From contig JAGTJM010000027.1 of assembly GCA_020747015.1 (NCBI GenBank), forward strand, positions 248,001-312,000: a DNA stretch of 64,000 bases. The letters are read 5' to 3'. Positions within the stretch are counted from its first letter, which is position 1; every line of letters starts with the position of its first letter. Below the pieces are notes generated by a model that saw only the letters and a program-made list of their open reading frames with translations, had not been told where the DNA came from and made no database searches. Source of the stretch: Pyrenochaeta sp. MPI-SDFR-AT-0127 (lineage: Eukaryota > Ascomycota > Dothideomycetes > Pleosporales > Cucurbitariaceae). Both the position numbers and the translations under genes were made by a program. Positions 24,341 to 35,432 of the stretch are shown in pieces.

Positions 24341-26049
24341 TTATCTCACCTGGCCTTCCAATGTATTCCGCCTACTAGGCAATCTTGGATCTCTCTTCCC
24401 CATAGTGACCTCGAGCGCCTGGATCAAGCCTCTCTCGTCGTACCTCACAAAGTTTTCTCCCTCATTCTTCCGACCGTACACCCTGATAGCCTCAATGCCT
24501 ACACCTTTGAGCTCTTCCTTGTCGATGGCTGGCGTGCCCGGTCCTTGAAGGTGGATTACATGTGTCACGTAACTCTTGTACTTGCTCTTGTCTAAGGGTC
24601 CAAATATTCCCTTGGAGTCCTCACCCGCTTTGGCAATTGCTGCGATAAAGTCTAGTGCCGAGTAGGGCATGGAAGAAGGTCCAGTTTCGCGGTCTATTGT
24701 CGAGTTCAGAATGAGTATCTTGTAGCGGATCAAGGGGTTACAAATGGCCTCGCCGACACCCTTAAGAACGAGTGACGGAATGATGGAAGTGTAAAGGGAG
24801 CCAATACTGTATATCACCGCCTGTGCCTCGACTAAAGCATTGAGAACCATTGGATTCGCAGCGATACGAATTTCTTGGCCGTAAGGGTTGATGTACCACA
24901 GTCGTTCAATTCTAGCTGGCAATTCCTCTTCGTCAGCTTTGGAAAAGGTAATGTACTGTTTGCGAAGTGTAGGCAAGGATCCGGGCAAGTTGGCGTCTTC
25001 GATGCGATCATGGTGCTCGGTTTCATCAGTCTCTGAAGATGCAGCTCCAGATTCGAGCGCGGTTGATTTTGAGGGATGAGAGATGGAGTTCTGGCCGGTA
25101 ATGACATCACCGTTCGTGAGGCCAACGGATATATGATGGGTAAAGTTTGTGTTGATTGCTGGAAGGACAGAGGTATGACTGGGTACCGAACAAATGCTGG
25201 AGAGAAGGTAGATAGCAGATTCGAAAGAGCCCGTGAACAGGCGAGCACTGTGATGGTTAGCATATCAACTTTGGATGCCTTTTATCATTTATGAAGAGCA
25301 TTTAAGTGGTAGACTGTCATATCTTGATAAGCACACATGTAATGAGGCAGACAAAAGGACAAGCTCAAGAAGCCAAAATGCACTTACCCAGTCAGAAAGA
25401 GATTACCAATACTCGCCCCCGAAAAATCGAAAGTTGAACTTGGTCGACGCCGCTTTACAACCTCGAAAGCAACAAGATTGAGAATTGATCGAATCAGCTC
25501 CTTCTTCGCGGTCGAGATATTTGTCCAGAGCCCATGCCCCGCCTCCACGATTTGGAGCCACTCTTGCCGGGCTTCAGTGTGCTCTTTCGGCAGGCGGTGA
25601 TTGAAAAAGGCCTTGATAGCTGCTTTTTCGCTCTCGTCATTGTCAGGGTCATCTGGAATGAGCCGGACAAGACGACCTTTGAAGGGGTCAACTTTGGATG
25701 TGGGAAAATTGTGCAGAAATGTGGAGACTTACTGCGTACATCACCAATGCCTGTTCGCGATCAGTTTATTGAGATTTCACGGGTAGGAAAAGTAGTACGT
25801 ACCTGGCCCACCGAAGACGCGTATCAACTCAGACGAGCTTCCGCCGTTGTCGCTTATAGGAATAACGTAACTTAATGGGCACCTCTTGTTTTCTCTCACC
25901 GTCTTGAACACATCGACGAGGTTATTAGCAGCGCTGCCGCCAGAAAAGACAACGATTCCCTTTGTTCTGGAGCTACCGTTGCTCATCTGTAATGTTGGCG
26001 TCGATGTACCGCTGTTGAGCGTGAAAAAGGCCTCGGGACCGGAAGACAT
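24341..26049 (-). CDS. CofD/UPF0052-like protein (yeast YNL011C type)
   Basis: Four exons on the minus strand: 26049-25803, 25750-25733 (only 18 nt), 25676-25388 and 25247-24341, 486 aa. The start is MSSGPEAFF. A nucleotide-binding-like loop follows (VVFSGGSAANNLVDVF), then PISDNGGSSSELIRVFGGPGIGDVRSR, where the tiny second exon supplies the IGDVR core, and later a block with SIGNLFLTG and YINPYGQEIRIA. These belong to the CofD/YvcK (UPF0052) fold, whose founder CofD is 2-phospho-L-lactate transferase of F420 synthesis and whose bacterial YvcK members affect cell-wall carbon flow. The fungal members have no established reaction known to me, so no substrate is claimed. Intron 3 (140 bp) is longer than the others (52 and 56 bp). 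Confidence 0.88.
25733..25750 (-). other. 18-nt microexon of the CofD-like gene
   Basis: Reading the minus strand, an AG acceptor ending at 25751 and a GTAAGT donor starting at 25732 bracket 18 nt. These encode the middle of GPGIGDVRS, joined in phase 1 on both sides. Skipping it would delete six residues of a conserved loop without shifting frame. Confidence 0.8.
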
Positions 26050-26593
26050 GATGACGTCGGATGTGTACTGGAGCAAGGGATGTTGACCACCGAGGTCGCA
26101 GCAGAGTTACTTATCAAGACATGATGTTAGCGACAGAGTGGCAAGTTCAGAGGAGGGCGGCGTTGTTCTTGCACACGCCCAAAATAGCGAGACTCAAAAT
26201 CATGCACTAAGCCTTCCTAATCCGTTAGGGTAGCATGCGAGCAGTATCACGCGCGGCTGGATTAGGCAATATCTCGCACTTTTTGGTCAAGACCTCGAAA
26301 CAGTCAGACGGGCTTGTAGGTCGCTTTATAGATGATTTTTGATTTGGGGGATTTGTACAGAGTGAGTCCCCAGCTCGAGTGCAGAGTAGATAACAAACTA
26401 GCGCTTTCTCGTTCCCAGCTTGCTCACATCCTCTTCCACATGATCTCATCTCATCTCATCTCGAGCCTTGCGAACCGGTTGGCAGGACCGGCCCAGATGC
26501 AAGTGTCCTCGTTCGCGCGCATAGCTCTAAGAAATGGTTTTGTTGACTGCCAACTACCCCTCATATGTCGTCCCACTTTCTGTTGGTTCCCCC
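26050..26593. promoter_or_regulatory. Upstream region of the CofD-like gene
   Basis: 544 bp between the 3' end of the small membrane protein gene and the CofD-like start codon, both on the minus strand. It presumably holds the CofD-like promoter. A repeated TCATC/TCTCATC tract lies near 26440-26465. No gene seen. Confidence 0.4.
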
Positions 26594-26918
26594 CTACGAG
26601 GCCCCGGCGGCAGCCTCCTCGCGCTCCTTTCTCCGTGCTCGCTTCTCAAGTAGCTGGTTTCGTCGGTCCGCAAGGAGTCTGAATTGTCGCTGCTCCACGC
26701 CCATAAGCCAGTAGCCAAAGCTGCCACCAATGCCGGCATAGACGGGGTAGACCCAGAGAGACTCTTTGTTGAAGAGTGGGCGCATCTCAATGCCGAGTTG
26801 CCATAGTCGCGCCGCGATGCCTGTCATGAGCAGTCGTCGTTAGCAGGGCGCTCAATGGGCGTCTACAGATGGTGAGAGATTTACCGAGCCCGCTCCAGAA
26901 CAGGACCTTGTGAACCAT
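26594..26918 (-). CDS. Small one-TM protein, possibly a complex I accessory subunit
   Basis: Exons 26918-26885 and 26820-26594 (intron 64 bp, GTAAAT...GACAG), 86 aa. It begins MVHKVLFWSGLGIAARLWQLGIEMRP and has a single hydrophobic segment (LWVYPVYAGIGGSFGYWL, residues about 35-52). It ends in a highly charged helix, ARRKEREEAAA. Small proteins with this order (short N-terminus, W/G-rich TM, basic-acidic tail) are annotated in fungi as supernumerary NADH:ubiquinone oxidoreductase subunits. I recall the resemblance but cannot confirm which one, so the function is tentative while the gene itself is well supported by phase and splice sites. Confidence 0.7.
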
Positions 26919-27406
26919 TGTGGCCTGCTGTGGCTGTGTGCGTAATCGTAATCGTAATCGCAATCGTGGACAGGCGGGCTGCGTGTGCAGAGGCGCAGAG
27001 GTGCAGAGTGGTGGAATTGGGGGAATGGCCAGCTATGATGTGAGGTCGCGTTCCAGTCGTTGTGCCGAAACGGGACCTGGATGGACGAAGCTCGACAGTG
27101 CCAAGACTCTCGCCCGCGGATGCGGAAACGAGACGCCCGACTCTCTGTGCCCTTTTGACGCCAAAACTATCTTCAACGGCCACGCCCCCATGCTGGACCT
27201 CACAAAGAACCCCATGCAATACCTGCCACTCGCTTGCCCAGAGTGAGCTGTCGCAGCAGCCCTCAGGGTTTCTCTCCGCCTGTCATTCGTTGCCGCTCAT
27301 CCTGCTCCACATCACCTACGTATCGCTGTCCCCTGCATGAAGTCACCGCAACTCGCAGCCGACGACATCTCACCGCAACGACTGCTCACAGCCGCGAATT
27401 TCATCC
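26919..27406. promoter_or_regulatory. Divergent promoter with AATCGT repeats
   Basis: 488 bp between two divergent start codons. It includes tandem AATCGT-type hexamers (GTAATC units) at about 26941-26967, immediately upstream of the small membrane protein gene. Confidence 0.5.
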
Positions 27407-29646
27407 ATGGCCGACGTCGGCCGCAAGCGCGCGCTTGATGGCGACGTGTCTGGTCCTGCGCGCAAGAAATTACGGCCCTCCGAACTTCCACTCTCTCAGA
27501 CCAAGCGATCGGCCATCGACAGTCTCGTGCACACGTTTCGCAAGAAGGGCGAGTATGACAGCATTCGCAGAAAGCTGATGGACCAGTATGCAGACGGTGT
27601 ACGTTGGCTATTTAAAACAAAGTGCGCCCCGAAAGCTAACCAATTGCCATGCAGCAACCACCCAAGGACGATCTCGTCGCTGCGCTGAAGGAGCTGGTGG
27701 ACCGCGAGACTGACCGAAACCCTTCTCTTCTGTCCAAGGACCCGCGTATGGCTACCACTCTCATTGAAGGTGCTGGCGAACGTAGCGACATCTATGGCGG
27801 CATCATGAACACTGTCAACAACTTGCTCGACGAATTGCTCGAAAAGCAAGGCTTGCCCAAGATGCGAGAATACCGCATACAGGAAATTGGCGAAGAAGCT
27901 GCTGCTGATGAAGAGAAGCGAGGCAGCAAGACCGAGGAGCAATGGGCTCAGGAGGCAGATGCTCGCAGGCAAGAGCGCGAGGCTCTGCGAGAAAGGGAGC
28001 GTGAGAAAGAGCGTGAAAAGGAGCGAGAAGAAAGAGCGAAAAGGGAGGAGCGTAAGCGGCGCGAGCGAGAGGAAGACGAGGCACGAGAACTGGCTCGCAA
28101 GGAAGAGAAGGAGCGGAGACGAAAGGAGCGTGAAGAGCGTGAGAAAGAAGACGAAGAGCGCCGGCGCCAGGATCGAGAGCGACTTGAGAAGGAGAGAGAA
28201 GAAGAGCGCTTGCGCATAAAGAAGGAGAGAGAGGAGCATGAAAAGAGCCGTGAGGCGCGCCTCAAAAAGATCCGCGAGGAAGATGCGGCACGGGAGCGGC
28301 GCATCCAGGAAGAGCTGGACCGCGACCGTGGAAGTCGACATCGAGGCAGTCGTGCTCGTAGCAGGACCCCTGATCGTGACAGAGACCGTCGCGGCCGGGA
28401 CAGGAGCAGAAGCAGGCGAAGAAGCAGGACTAGGAGCAGAACTCGCTCACGGGATCGCAAGAGACCAGTCAAGCCTGAAGATATCAAAGTGGATGACGAT
28501 TTAGCACTTCAGTTACTTCTACAAGAGAGCGAGCAGATGAAGAAGTCTCGGCAGCGACCTGCTCTCGAAAGATCCGAGTCACTGGAGCCTCCAATGAGAA
28601 AAGCGCAGCCCCCCAAATCGCTCGTCCCACGAGATCCTGTTACGGCCAGGCTCACGAAGCTCGACAGTAAGCCCGCCTCACCCGCTCTCAGCACTACAAG
28701 CAAAGAGCCATCAACGCCCACCGCAGCGACCAAAGACGAAGACGCACTTATGCAAGATGCACCGCTGATGGAGAAGCCTGGCGCGACGCCCGTCAAGTCT
28801 CGATGGGATCATCCGCCAGGTCTGCCATCAAAGGCAGAAAAGTCGCGTGGCCGCTCCCGTTCTCGTAGTATTGCTCGCAGTGTTAGCATTAGGAAACGGA
28901 GCAGGACTCGCTCCCCGTCTCGTGGAAGCCGCTATGACAGACGCTCTTCACGGATTGACGATGATCGCAGATCTCGGCGAGATGATGACAGACACTCATA
29001 TAGGCCTCGCGCCGATAGTAGACGACGTGAACGAGGGGACCGAGACGAAAAACCGCGTCGTAGCAGTCGAAGCCGTTCGCGCGAAACGCACATCAGCCGT
29101 CGGAAATCTCGATATGGCACCCGCAGTCCATCACCACCTAGAGAAGAACGACGCAGGGATCGCTCTCGCTCCCGTTCTCGTGGCAGCCGCCGTATTCGCT
29201 CTCGCTCCCCACCACCACGCCGTCGTAATCGCTCAAGATCTCGAAGTCCAGATAACATCGACAGATACGTCCCAGGTGGTGGAGGTAGTGGTGCTGCTCG
29301 CAAGCGTGATGATAGCCGTGATCGTGATCGCGACCGGGACCGAAAGCGCGACGATAGTCGTCCTCGCAAGCGTGAAGACAGTCGGGACCGTGCGAGAAGC
29401 TACAGATCAAGAGATTATGATCGCTGGGACGGCGCAAGGGATAGGGGAAATCGACGCCAGGAGAGTGACTGCTATCAACCTGGCGGTACTAGTACTAGTG
29501 AGACTAAGGATCACGACCGAGACAGGAAAGGCAGAGACAGGAGTAGAAGCAGAAGTCGGAGCCGCGATCGTGGCAGAGACGACAGAGATAGGAGAAGGCG
29601 TGTACGCAGTCGGTCAAGGAGTCGAAGCCGTAGTCGACGCCGATGA
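27407..29646 (+). CDS. SHG1: BOD1/SHG1-domain protein with charged coiled coil and RS tail
   Basis: Exons 27407-27598 and 27655-29646 (intron GTACGT...GCAG), 727 aa. Residues ~25-120 form the SHG1/BOD1 domain (IDSLVHTFRKKGEYDSIRRKL, then the NNLLDELLEKQGLP helix). Shg1 is a subunit of the Set1/COMPASS histone H3K4 methyltransferase in yeast; metazoan BOD1/BOD1L act at kinetochores and replication forks. After the domain comes a long Glu/Arg-rich single-helix or coiled-coil region (residues ~150-310), a basic RS segment, a Pro/Ser/Thr linker, then an extended RS/RD-repeat tail to the end. Yeast Shg1 is only about 140 aa, so most of this protein is extra. The tail resembles splicing-factor RS domains and may act in nuclear speckle or RNA-coupled recruitment; that is inference. 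Confidence 0.85.
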
Positions 29647-30322
29647 GCTGATCAAGTTGACTTTGAGCCATGTATTACTATATAACTTTCTTATCTTATG
29701 CCATGGATTGTGGTACATCGTTCATGTTGGAATCTATGGTATGGCCAGATCTAACTTTGGCGGGAATAATACTTTCTTAATGAGAGCACTTCAAGTCGGC
29801 TTACGAACATTGCATCGACACCTCTGCTTGTTCACCAGGTTCGAGAGCGAAGCAAGAGCACGGTTAACGCTGAACTTGATATGTACCTCTCTACTATGTC
29901 GGTTAAGTGATCACCATTGAGGCTATCTATTCATTCTCTCCATTTATTCTAGCTCTGAATGTTTCAACATTCGATCATGATGTGGGAACGAACACGCATC
30001 GGTGGAACAGCTCCCGATACCGAGCAACCTCAAGTGCAATTCAAATTCTGGTATTGGTGTTCATTGGGGCATATGTACTTCTTTTAAACATATTTAGCGT
30101 TGTGATGGCTGGATCGAGATAGTATAATGTTGAAATAACGCTTTGTTCTTCCAACTCGTTACTTTTAATCGAGATGTTTGTTGGCTGTGCGTGCAAATGT
30201 AACACTATTGACACTCTCAACAAAACAAAGTCTCTGTGGTACAGAAGAGAAGCAACGATGACGAGTAAATGTGTATAGATAAGTCTCTCAGAAAAAGTCT
30301 CCATTGCTTGTCTTACAACATA
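29647..30322. other. Convergent 3' region at the left edge of the accessory block
   Basis: 676 bp between the SHG1-type gene and the permease, tail to tail, A+T-rich with no supported gene. Confidence 0.5.
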
Positions 30323-32162
30323 CTACAGGGAACTCGTAGTGAAGTCGATCTCAGGCTTTTCCAACACTACCACTTCCTCTCGATCTCTATGGATATCTAA
30401 GGCTGCTTGATCTTGGACATCTACCGTTTCCACATACCCTATGAACTTGTGTCGCGCGTGAAAAACCCAAGCCGCTGCCAGAAAGATAGCACTGGCGATT
30501 CCAAGGACGGAGGCCCAGTTCATTGTTCCGACAGTGACGGGATAGAGAGGAGGGAGGCTTAGTACTACCGCCACGAATATTGTGTACGCCAGATTGATTG
30601 CGGCAATCACGATGCTAACAGCTTTCGGGAGTCGGAACCATCCTTCTCTGCCCAGATACCGCCCCCCTGTTGCCAAATAAGCGGCAAAGAGGGGGATGTA
30701 TCCCAGTACGTAGAAGAGGTTGGCGGAAGAAACGAGGATGTTGAAGCCGACAGGACTCCCTAAAAAGATGAGGCTCATTATGAAGTTGACACCGATGACA
30801 ATCCAAAGAATCGAGATCGGGGTCTGATTCTTAGAACTCAACTTGGTGAGCCAGGTGCGGAAAGGCACTAATGAGTCGGTCTCTGTTGGATTTTTGTCCA
30901 AAGAAGTAGACTTACATGCTCCAGATTCTACAAATCCAAGTACCAATCTCAAACACGCACTTACATACGCAATGTTACCGACTACTCCGGGCACACATAA
31001 AAATAGCAGAATGACGAATGTACCCCCGCGAGACTTGATCGCCTGCTCGATGAGCGCGCCAACAGGAGAAGGATATAGAGTCTCGGAAAGAGCAACCCAG
31101 TCTGTGACTGCGTAACCTGAGGCTACGTAGAACGCAAAGAGACTACAGACTATTAATAGGCCTAAAACATGATGCGGAAGGTTACGTACCTGGTTACATT
31201 GCCGACTTGTTGGACGATGAAGGCCAGAGGAATATCTCGTCGTGGGTGTTCAACATCATCTGCCATATTGAGCAGCCAATGACTCGGACCGTATGCATAG
31301 ATGGCGCCACCAATACCAATCAGTATTCCAACGCCCTCAGACCAACCCGTACCATTGATAAGTGTCCCCCACACGAAGCTGCGATTGGGTTAGTGTCAAT
31401 ACAATCGACCATTGTTGTAGCTTTTGAGACGTACTCGTGTGAGGCTAAGGGCTCAGAAAGACCAAGGAAAAGCCCAATGACGACGAATAAAAGGACGACA
31501 AGTACAAAGGCTCTCATGATGTTAGGGGAAGCATTTCGAATATGTCGGGTAGATGACTTACCACCAGCGTTACTGATTATGTTTAAAATGGAGGTCCGAA
31601 ATGTGGAGCAATATATGGTGGGAATACTTGTTGCTTGATAGATGAGGAACAATTGCCATCTTTTCGGCTCCCAAGAGGGCGCTAACACGCGTCCCATGGT
31701 TGCAAAAAGCTGTGTTTGGACGGCAATCAAAGCAGGCGGGGTGAATAAGACACCAAATGTATGAAAGCCACCAGTGAAGTACCCCTATTTTATATCAACA
31801 TCTTTGGTGGCACTGCAATCACATCCCTGTTATACGTACTGCACACCGACCCCAGTTTGGCCCTGCAAGCTTTGAGGCCAGCATTGCACAGCCAGCTCTC
31901 GATGGATAGGCAGAACCAAACTCAGCAAAGCTTGTGCAGAGGATGCTAATCATGATACCAATTGCGAGGGCACCATAAATCAAAATGGGCATACCGCCGC
32001 CGTAAATGCCAACGGACAGGGTACCAGCAGCAAACCCCCAAACACTGTGACGCTGTTAAAGATAGAGTAATGAATTTGTTTGAGAGAAACATACTTGAAC
32101 ATAACAACAGCGAAAAAGCCCAATGTGATGGGCCCATATTTACTGGGGACTTCCAAAGTCAT
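30323..32162 (-). CDS. APC-superfamily amino acid/GABA/choline-type permease
   Basis: Seven exons on the minus strand: 32162-32095, 32044-31840, 31784-31562, 31510-31435, 31378-31190, 31142-30916 and 30867-30323, 510 aa; every phase closes. The hydrophobic profile gives about 12 TM segments. Family marks of the amino acid/choline transporter (ACT) branch are the SAYPSRAGCAM segment after TM2, GYFTGGFHTFG, FVWGTLINGTGW, the MADDVEHPRRDIP loop (usual H/M-x-EE-x-NP) and SGALPFRTWL. Members import GABA, choline, polyamines or amino acids at the plasma membrane; the substrate cannot be read from sequence. The last acceptor (30868) was chosen because it alone gives the conserved LPF. The true N-terminus may lie in a missed upstream exon, since the ATG lies very close to TM1. 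It shares a 477-bp divergent promoter with the P450. Confidence 0.85.
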
Positions 32163-32639
32163 GTTGTGTCGTAGTCTAGTATTTTCAACAAGGGATGCAA
32201 GCTTCAGTAGATAATGTTCATCAAAGACAAAAAATACGGGTTGAGGTGGTGTGAGTCTCAATGAGATCCTTAAATGCCTTGGAGGCCATACTACGATTAC
32301 TTATAGGCTCATAGCAACATTTATTGATAGCCACCTTCAAACCGAAGTTGATATGCACGAGGAGTTTACAAGCGAGATGGACGATAAGGCACTGGGGTTT
32401 TGTGGGGTAATCGGACCGAGTTCTGACACAGGGTCTAGCTTAAGTCTAGTGTTCCCTTCAGAAAGGATCCCAAATGCCGGAATGGGGATTGCGGTAAATT
32501 TGCTCGTTTGGTGTTAGCGCCCCATCGTGGACATCCATGCGGATGTCTCCGCAAAGCAAACGGTCTTGACCGTTAGTGGCATCAAAGTTTGAGCTCTTAA
32601 AGCTCTTAGATCGTGAATCTCAATTTCATCACTGTCAAC
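32163..32639. promoter_or_regulatory. Divergent permease/P450 promoter
   Basis: 477 bp between the two start codons. It carries the cluster motif at 32489-32503, a TCGGACCGA palindrome at 32411-32419, and a direct CGG repeat at 32478-32494. Confidence 0.6.
32489..32503 (+). promoter_or_regulatory. Cluster motif copy 1 (TTGCGGTAAATTTGC)
   Basis: It begins with the exact 10-mer TTGCGGTAAA also found at 39347 and 44699. It lies 137 bp upstream of the P450 start codon and 327 bp upstream of the permease start codon. The CGG core is typical of Zn2Cys6 binding sites; binding is inferred, not shown. Confidence 0.6.
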
Positions 32640-34453
32640 ATGATTGGGCTACTCAAGATCTTGATTGGCGGCATCGTTGCTTCAGCCGTGCTGAGGGTAT
32701 TGCTTCTTGCTTTCCGAGCGATTAAATTGGGCGTGCCTGGGCCACTGCTCTGCAAGATAACATCATTTCGACTCAAGTGGAATGAAATATGCGGTACGAC
32801 TCAAAGACTGATCTATCACAAAGTCGAGGTTAAACAAATTGTAGGGAATCGCGAGAAGTTCATCGAGGCCTTGCATCACCAATATGGAGACGTGGTCATG
32901 ATACAACCGACAGAAGTGTCTGTTCGGTCATCGGAAGGTCTGCGCGAGGTATTTTCGGCACATAAGTTGGACAAGCCGGGCAGTGAGGCGTTGCTCGAAC
33001 AATTTGGGGAGAGCAACCTCGTCACAACAGCAGACGTAAATCTACACGCTCGCCGACGTAAGCTGCTTTCCCCGGCGTATACAGCTCCTGCAATAGCGTC
33101 GGAAGAGAGGCAAGAGATGTTCAGAGACCTTGTAGGACGTCTTTGTGGACAGATCGACAAAGAATCAGAAGCTCAAAACGGAGTTTGCAACATTTGGCCA
33201 CTTCTGCGTTTCCTCGCAGTAGACATCATGACTCACATGGTTCTTGGATCATCGGATGCTCTTAATAGTCTCGAAAACCCTTCCCATCGACATATTGTTA
33301 GACTCATTCTTAGGCCCGTGGAGGAAACCCTTTCCTCTTTTCCAGTACTGCTCTTGACGTGGTTTCCTCGTAAGCAGCTGTACTTCATTGACACACCATT
33401 TTAGATGTTAATATTTACAGAGATCATGCGTCCTATAATGCGCTGGAGGCTATTTCCGCAGCGATACAAAGGCTTCGGTAACGAAGATGCTGGACTGCAT
33501 GCCTACGTCAAGGGAGTGACAGACGAATATGTAGCTTCAGGAAACTTGACCGTATCATCTAGGCCGACGCATCTAGAGCTTTTGTCCTCACACTACGGAA
33601 AATCAGGGGCCAGCGACGTCATTCCAGGCTCGAACTATATAGCTAGTGACAGCTTAGATCATCTGTTTGCAGGTCAGTAGCATTGAGGTTTTGTCAAATA
33701 GCCCCTCTAATCCACCATAGGTTCGCTTACATCCGCCGACACTCTGTCATATATGCTCTGGGAGATGTGTCTTCCGGAGAATCGCTCTCGCCAGGTCAAA
33801 TTACGCGAAGAGCTTCATGCCGCCAGGCTCATGCCTGGCACCGAAATCAATCTGTCTGAAGTTACTAATTTGCCATATTTGTTCAATGTCATTCGAGAAA
33901 CATTACGGCGTTATCCTCCCATCCCGTTTTCGCAATTACGTCAGGTAAAAGCTGGTCAGGAGTTCGATCTCTTTGGACACCGCATCACTAGTGGAGCAAG
34001 TGAAGCCTTGAGATATTTTGATAAGAGTCGTCCGAGCTAATGTCTTTTTAGATGGTAGTGTCTGCTCAGTCATACTCGGTTCATCGCCAGCCTGATGCCT
34101 ATCCTGACCCAGAACGATGGGTCCCTGAGCGCTGGGAAGCCCCTACAGGGTCTCCTGAGGCGCGAGAGATGTCCAGACATTTTTGGCCCTTTGGCTCTGG
34201 CCAGAGAATGTGCATTGGCATGCAGTAAGCTCATCTACATTGCGCATTGTTGTGATCCCTATTACTAATGCACTGCCTTTACAGTATTGCTTGGGCGGAA
34301 ATCAAGCTCGTCGTCGCAAATATATTTTCGACATATGAAGTTTCATTCCCAAGCGAATGGCTTGACGACAAAGGAAAGTTGCTTCCAGAGAATGAGCGTT
34401 CTAAACTATTTCCTGTCACGGCCTTCGAGCCAATCCAATTTAGAAAGCTCTAG
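32640..34453 (+). CDS. Cytochrome P450 monooxygenase
   Basis: Five exons: 32640-33369, 33421-33672, 33721-33999, 34059-34224 and 34285-34453, 531 aa. An N-terminal hydrophobic anchor (GLLKILIGGIVASAVLRVLLL) places it in the ER membrane, facing the cytosol. P450 marks: K-helix E-T-L-R (IRETLRRYPP), the PERF-like PDPERWVPERW, and the heme loop F-G-S-G-Q-R-M-C472-I-G. The I-helix reads AGSLTSAD, where most P450s have AGxDT or AGxET, so the usual acidic residue is Leu. Intron 3 is ambiguous: its donor at 34000 matches an acceptor at 34058 in phase, while the nearer AG at 34051 would shift the frame. An apparent stop at 33402-33404 lies inside intron 1 (GTAAGC...TACAG), so the gene is not broken. 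Substrate unknown. Confidence 0.88.
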
Positions 34454-35432
34454 GTTTGAGTAAAGGACAACTGAATTGTTTCTGCTTGCTTGAAGTAGAT
34501 GCATATTCGAAGGACACTATGGTATTGGTGCTTTACAATAATGCATTTGTATTCACTTCATGCTGATGTTACATGCCCTACGGTCCGCACACAAGTGCAT
34601 ATGCCGGCTACTGTGGAAGAAGTCAATCAAATATTATTCTAATCAATGTCCCTCGTATCAGATCTCATGTTTCTCTCATCTTTTACTATGGTATCCAATA
34701 GCTTTGGCAGGACTTTTCCCACAATGATGCCTTTGGTGTGACCTAAAAAATCTGATTCGACCTGTGCACAGCAGATCACCTGGACAGGGTGTTGATTCAG
34801 ATAGCAGAATTATACCTTGCATGGACGAAAGTCGACGTATAGCCGTACAGTCTTTGGCAGTCAGAAGGGGGGAGCACACCAAAAGTTAAGGGGCTCTCCG
34901 CAGGAACTTGTTATCGCAACCACGCAACTGTTCAGCATGAGAGCTCCATAAAAGTGCTTACATCAACCGCATATCCAGCCATGTTTACTGGAGTGGCAAG
35001 TGCTGAATGTGTGGGGGTGGTCTAGATCGCACAAACTCGAATCTGCGGCAAATTCGCCAAATATGGTCTAGCGGGCCCAGCCCTGCATTCCACCCCTATA
35101 TGCAAGATATGATTCACAAATCCCGCATACACCCAAGCTTCATTTCAAGCCTGAAAGCGGTGTTTTAGCCGCCCGGGTGTCCGGACGACAAGGTTTCGGT
35201 AATGCCCACAGCTTGATATTGCCTTCACTGTTAACACTGGCTAACTCCTCAAGCGGAAGGAAGAGGTCTCATGAGGCCATTTTACCCGTGGCAAGCCTCA
35301 AAATCTTGATTCTTTCAATTTAAAGTCTCTTCATCTGTGCTCTTTGGGTTTCTTACCTGTGTTTATTGCAAACTTTTGTTGTTCAATTGCTGTTTCGTAT
35401 ACCAAAACAAATAGTCTGAAGCTCCTTGGAGA
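34454..35432. promoter_or_regulatory. P450 3' region and MATE promoter
   Basis: 979 bp between two plus-strand genes, with no supported gene. It contains a diverged cluster motif at 35044-35058 and a GC-rich CCGCCCGGGTGTCCGG stretch at about 35168-35183. Confidence 0.5.
35044..35058 (+). promoter_or_regulatory. Cluster motif copy 2, diverged (TGCGGCAAATTCGCC)
   Basis: It matches the pattern TGCGGYAAATWYGC with C in place of T at the Y position. It is about 375 bp upstream of the MATE start codon. Weaker than the other copies because it does not contain the exact 10-mer. Confidence 0.4.

Noticed and set aside
27496..28341. 281-codon minus-strand ORF, Leu/Ser/Phe-rich, looking like a membrane protein
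   Set aside because: It is the complement of the Glu/Arg/Lys repeats of the SHG1-type gene; GA-rich codons read as CT-rich Leu/Ser/Phe on the other strand.
28847..29920. 357-codon plus-strand ORF overlapping the SHG1-type tail
   Set aside because: It is a shifted frame of RS/RD-repeat coding sequence; the annotated frame carries the regular RS dipeptides and joins the SHG1 domain.
30323..32261. Fragmented permease frames suggesting a pseudogene
   Set aside because: Six short GT-AG introns join all fragments in exact phase into 510 residues with the conserved family blocks.
33402..33404. In-frame TAG suggesting a broken P450
   Set aside because: It lies inside a 51-bp GTAAGC...TACAG intron (33370-33420) whose removal restores a continuous P450 sequence.
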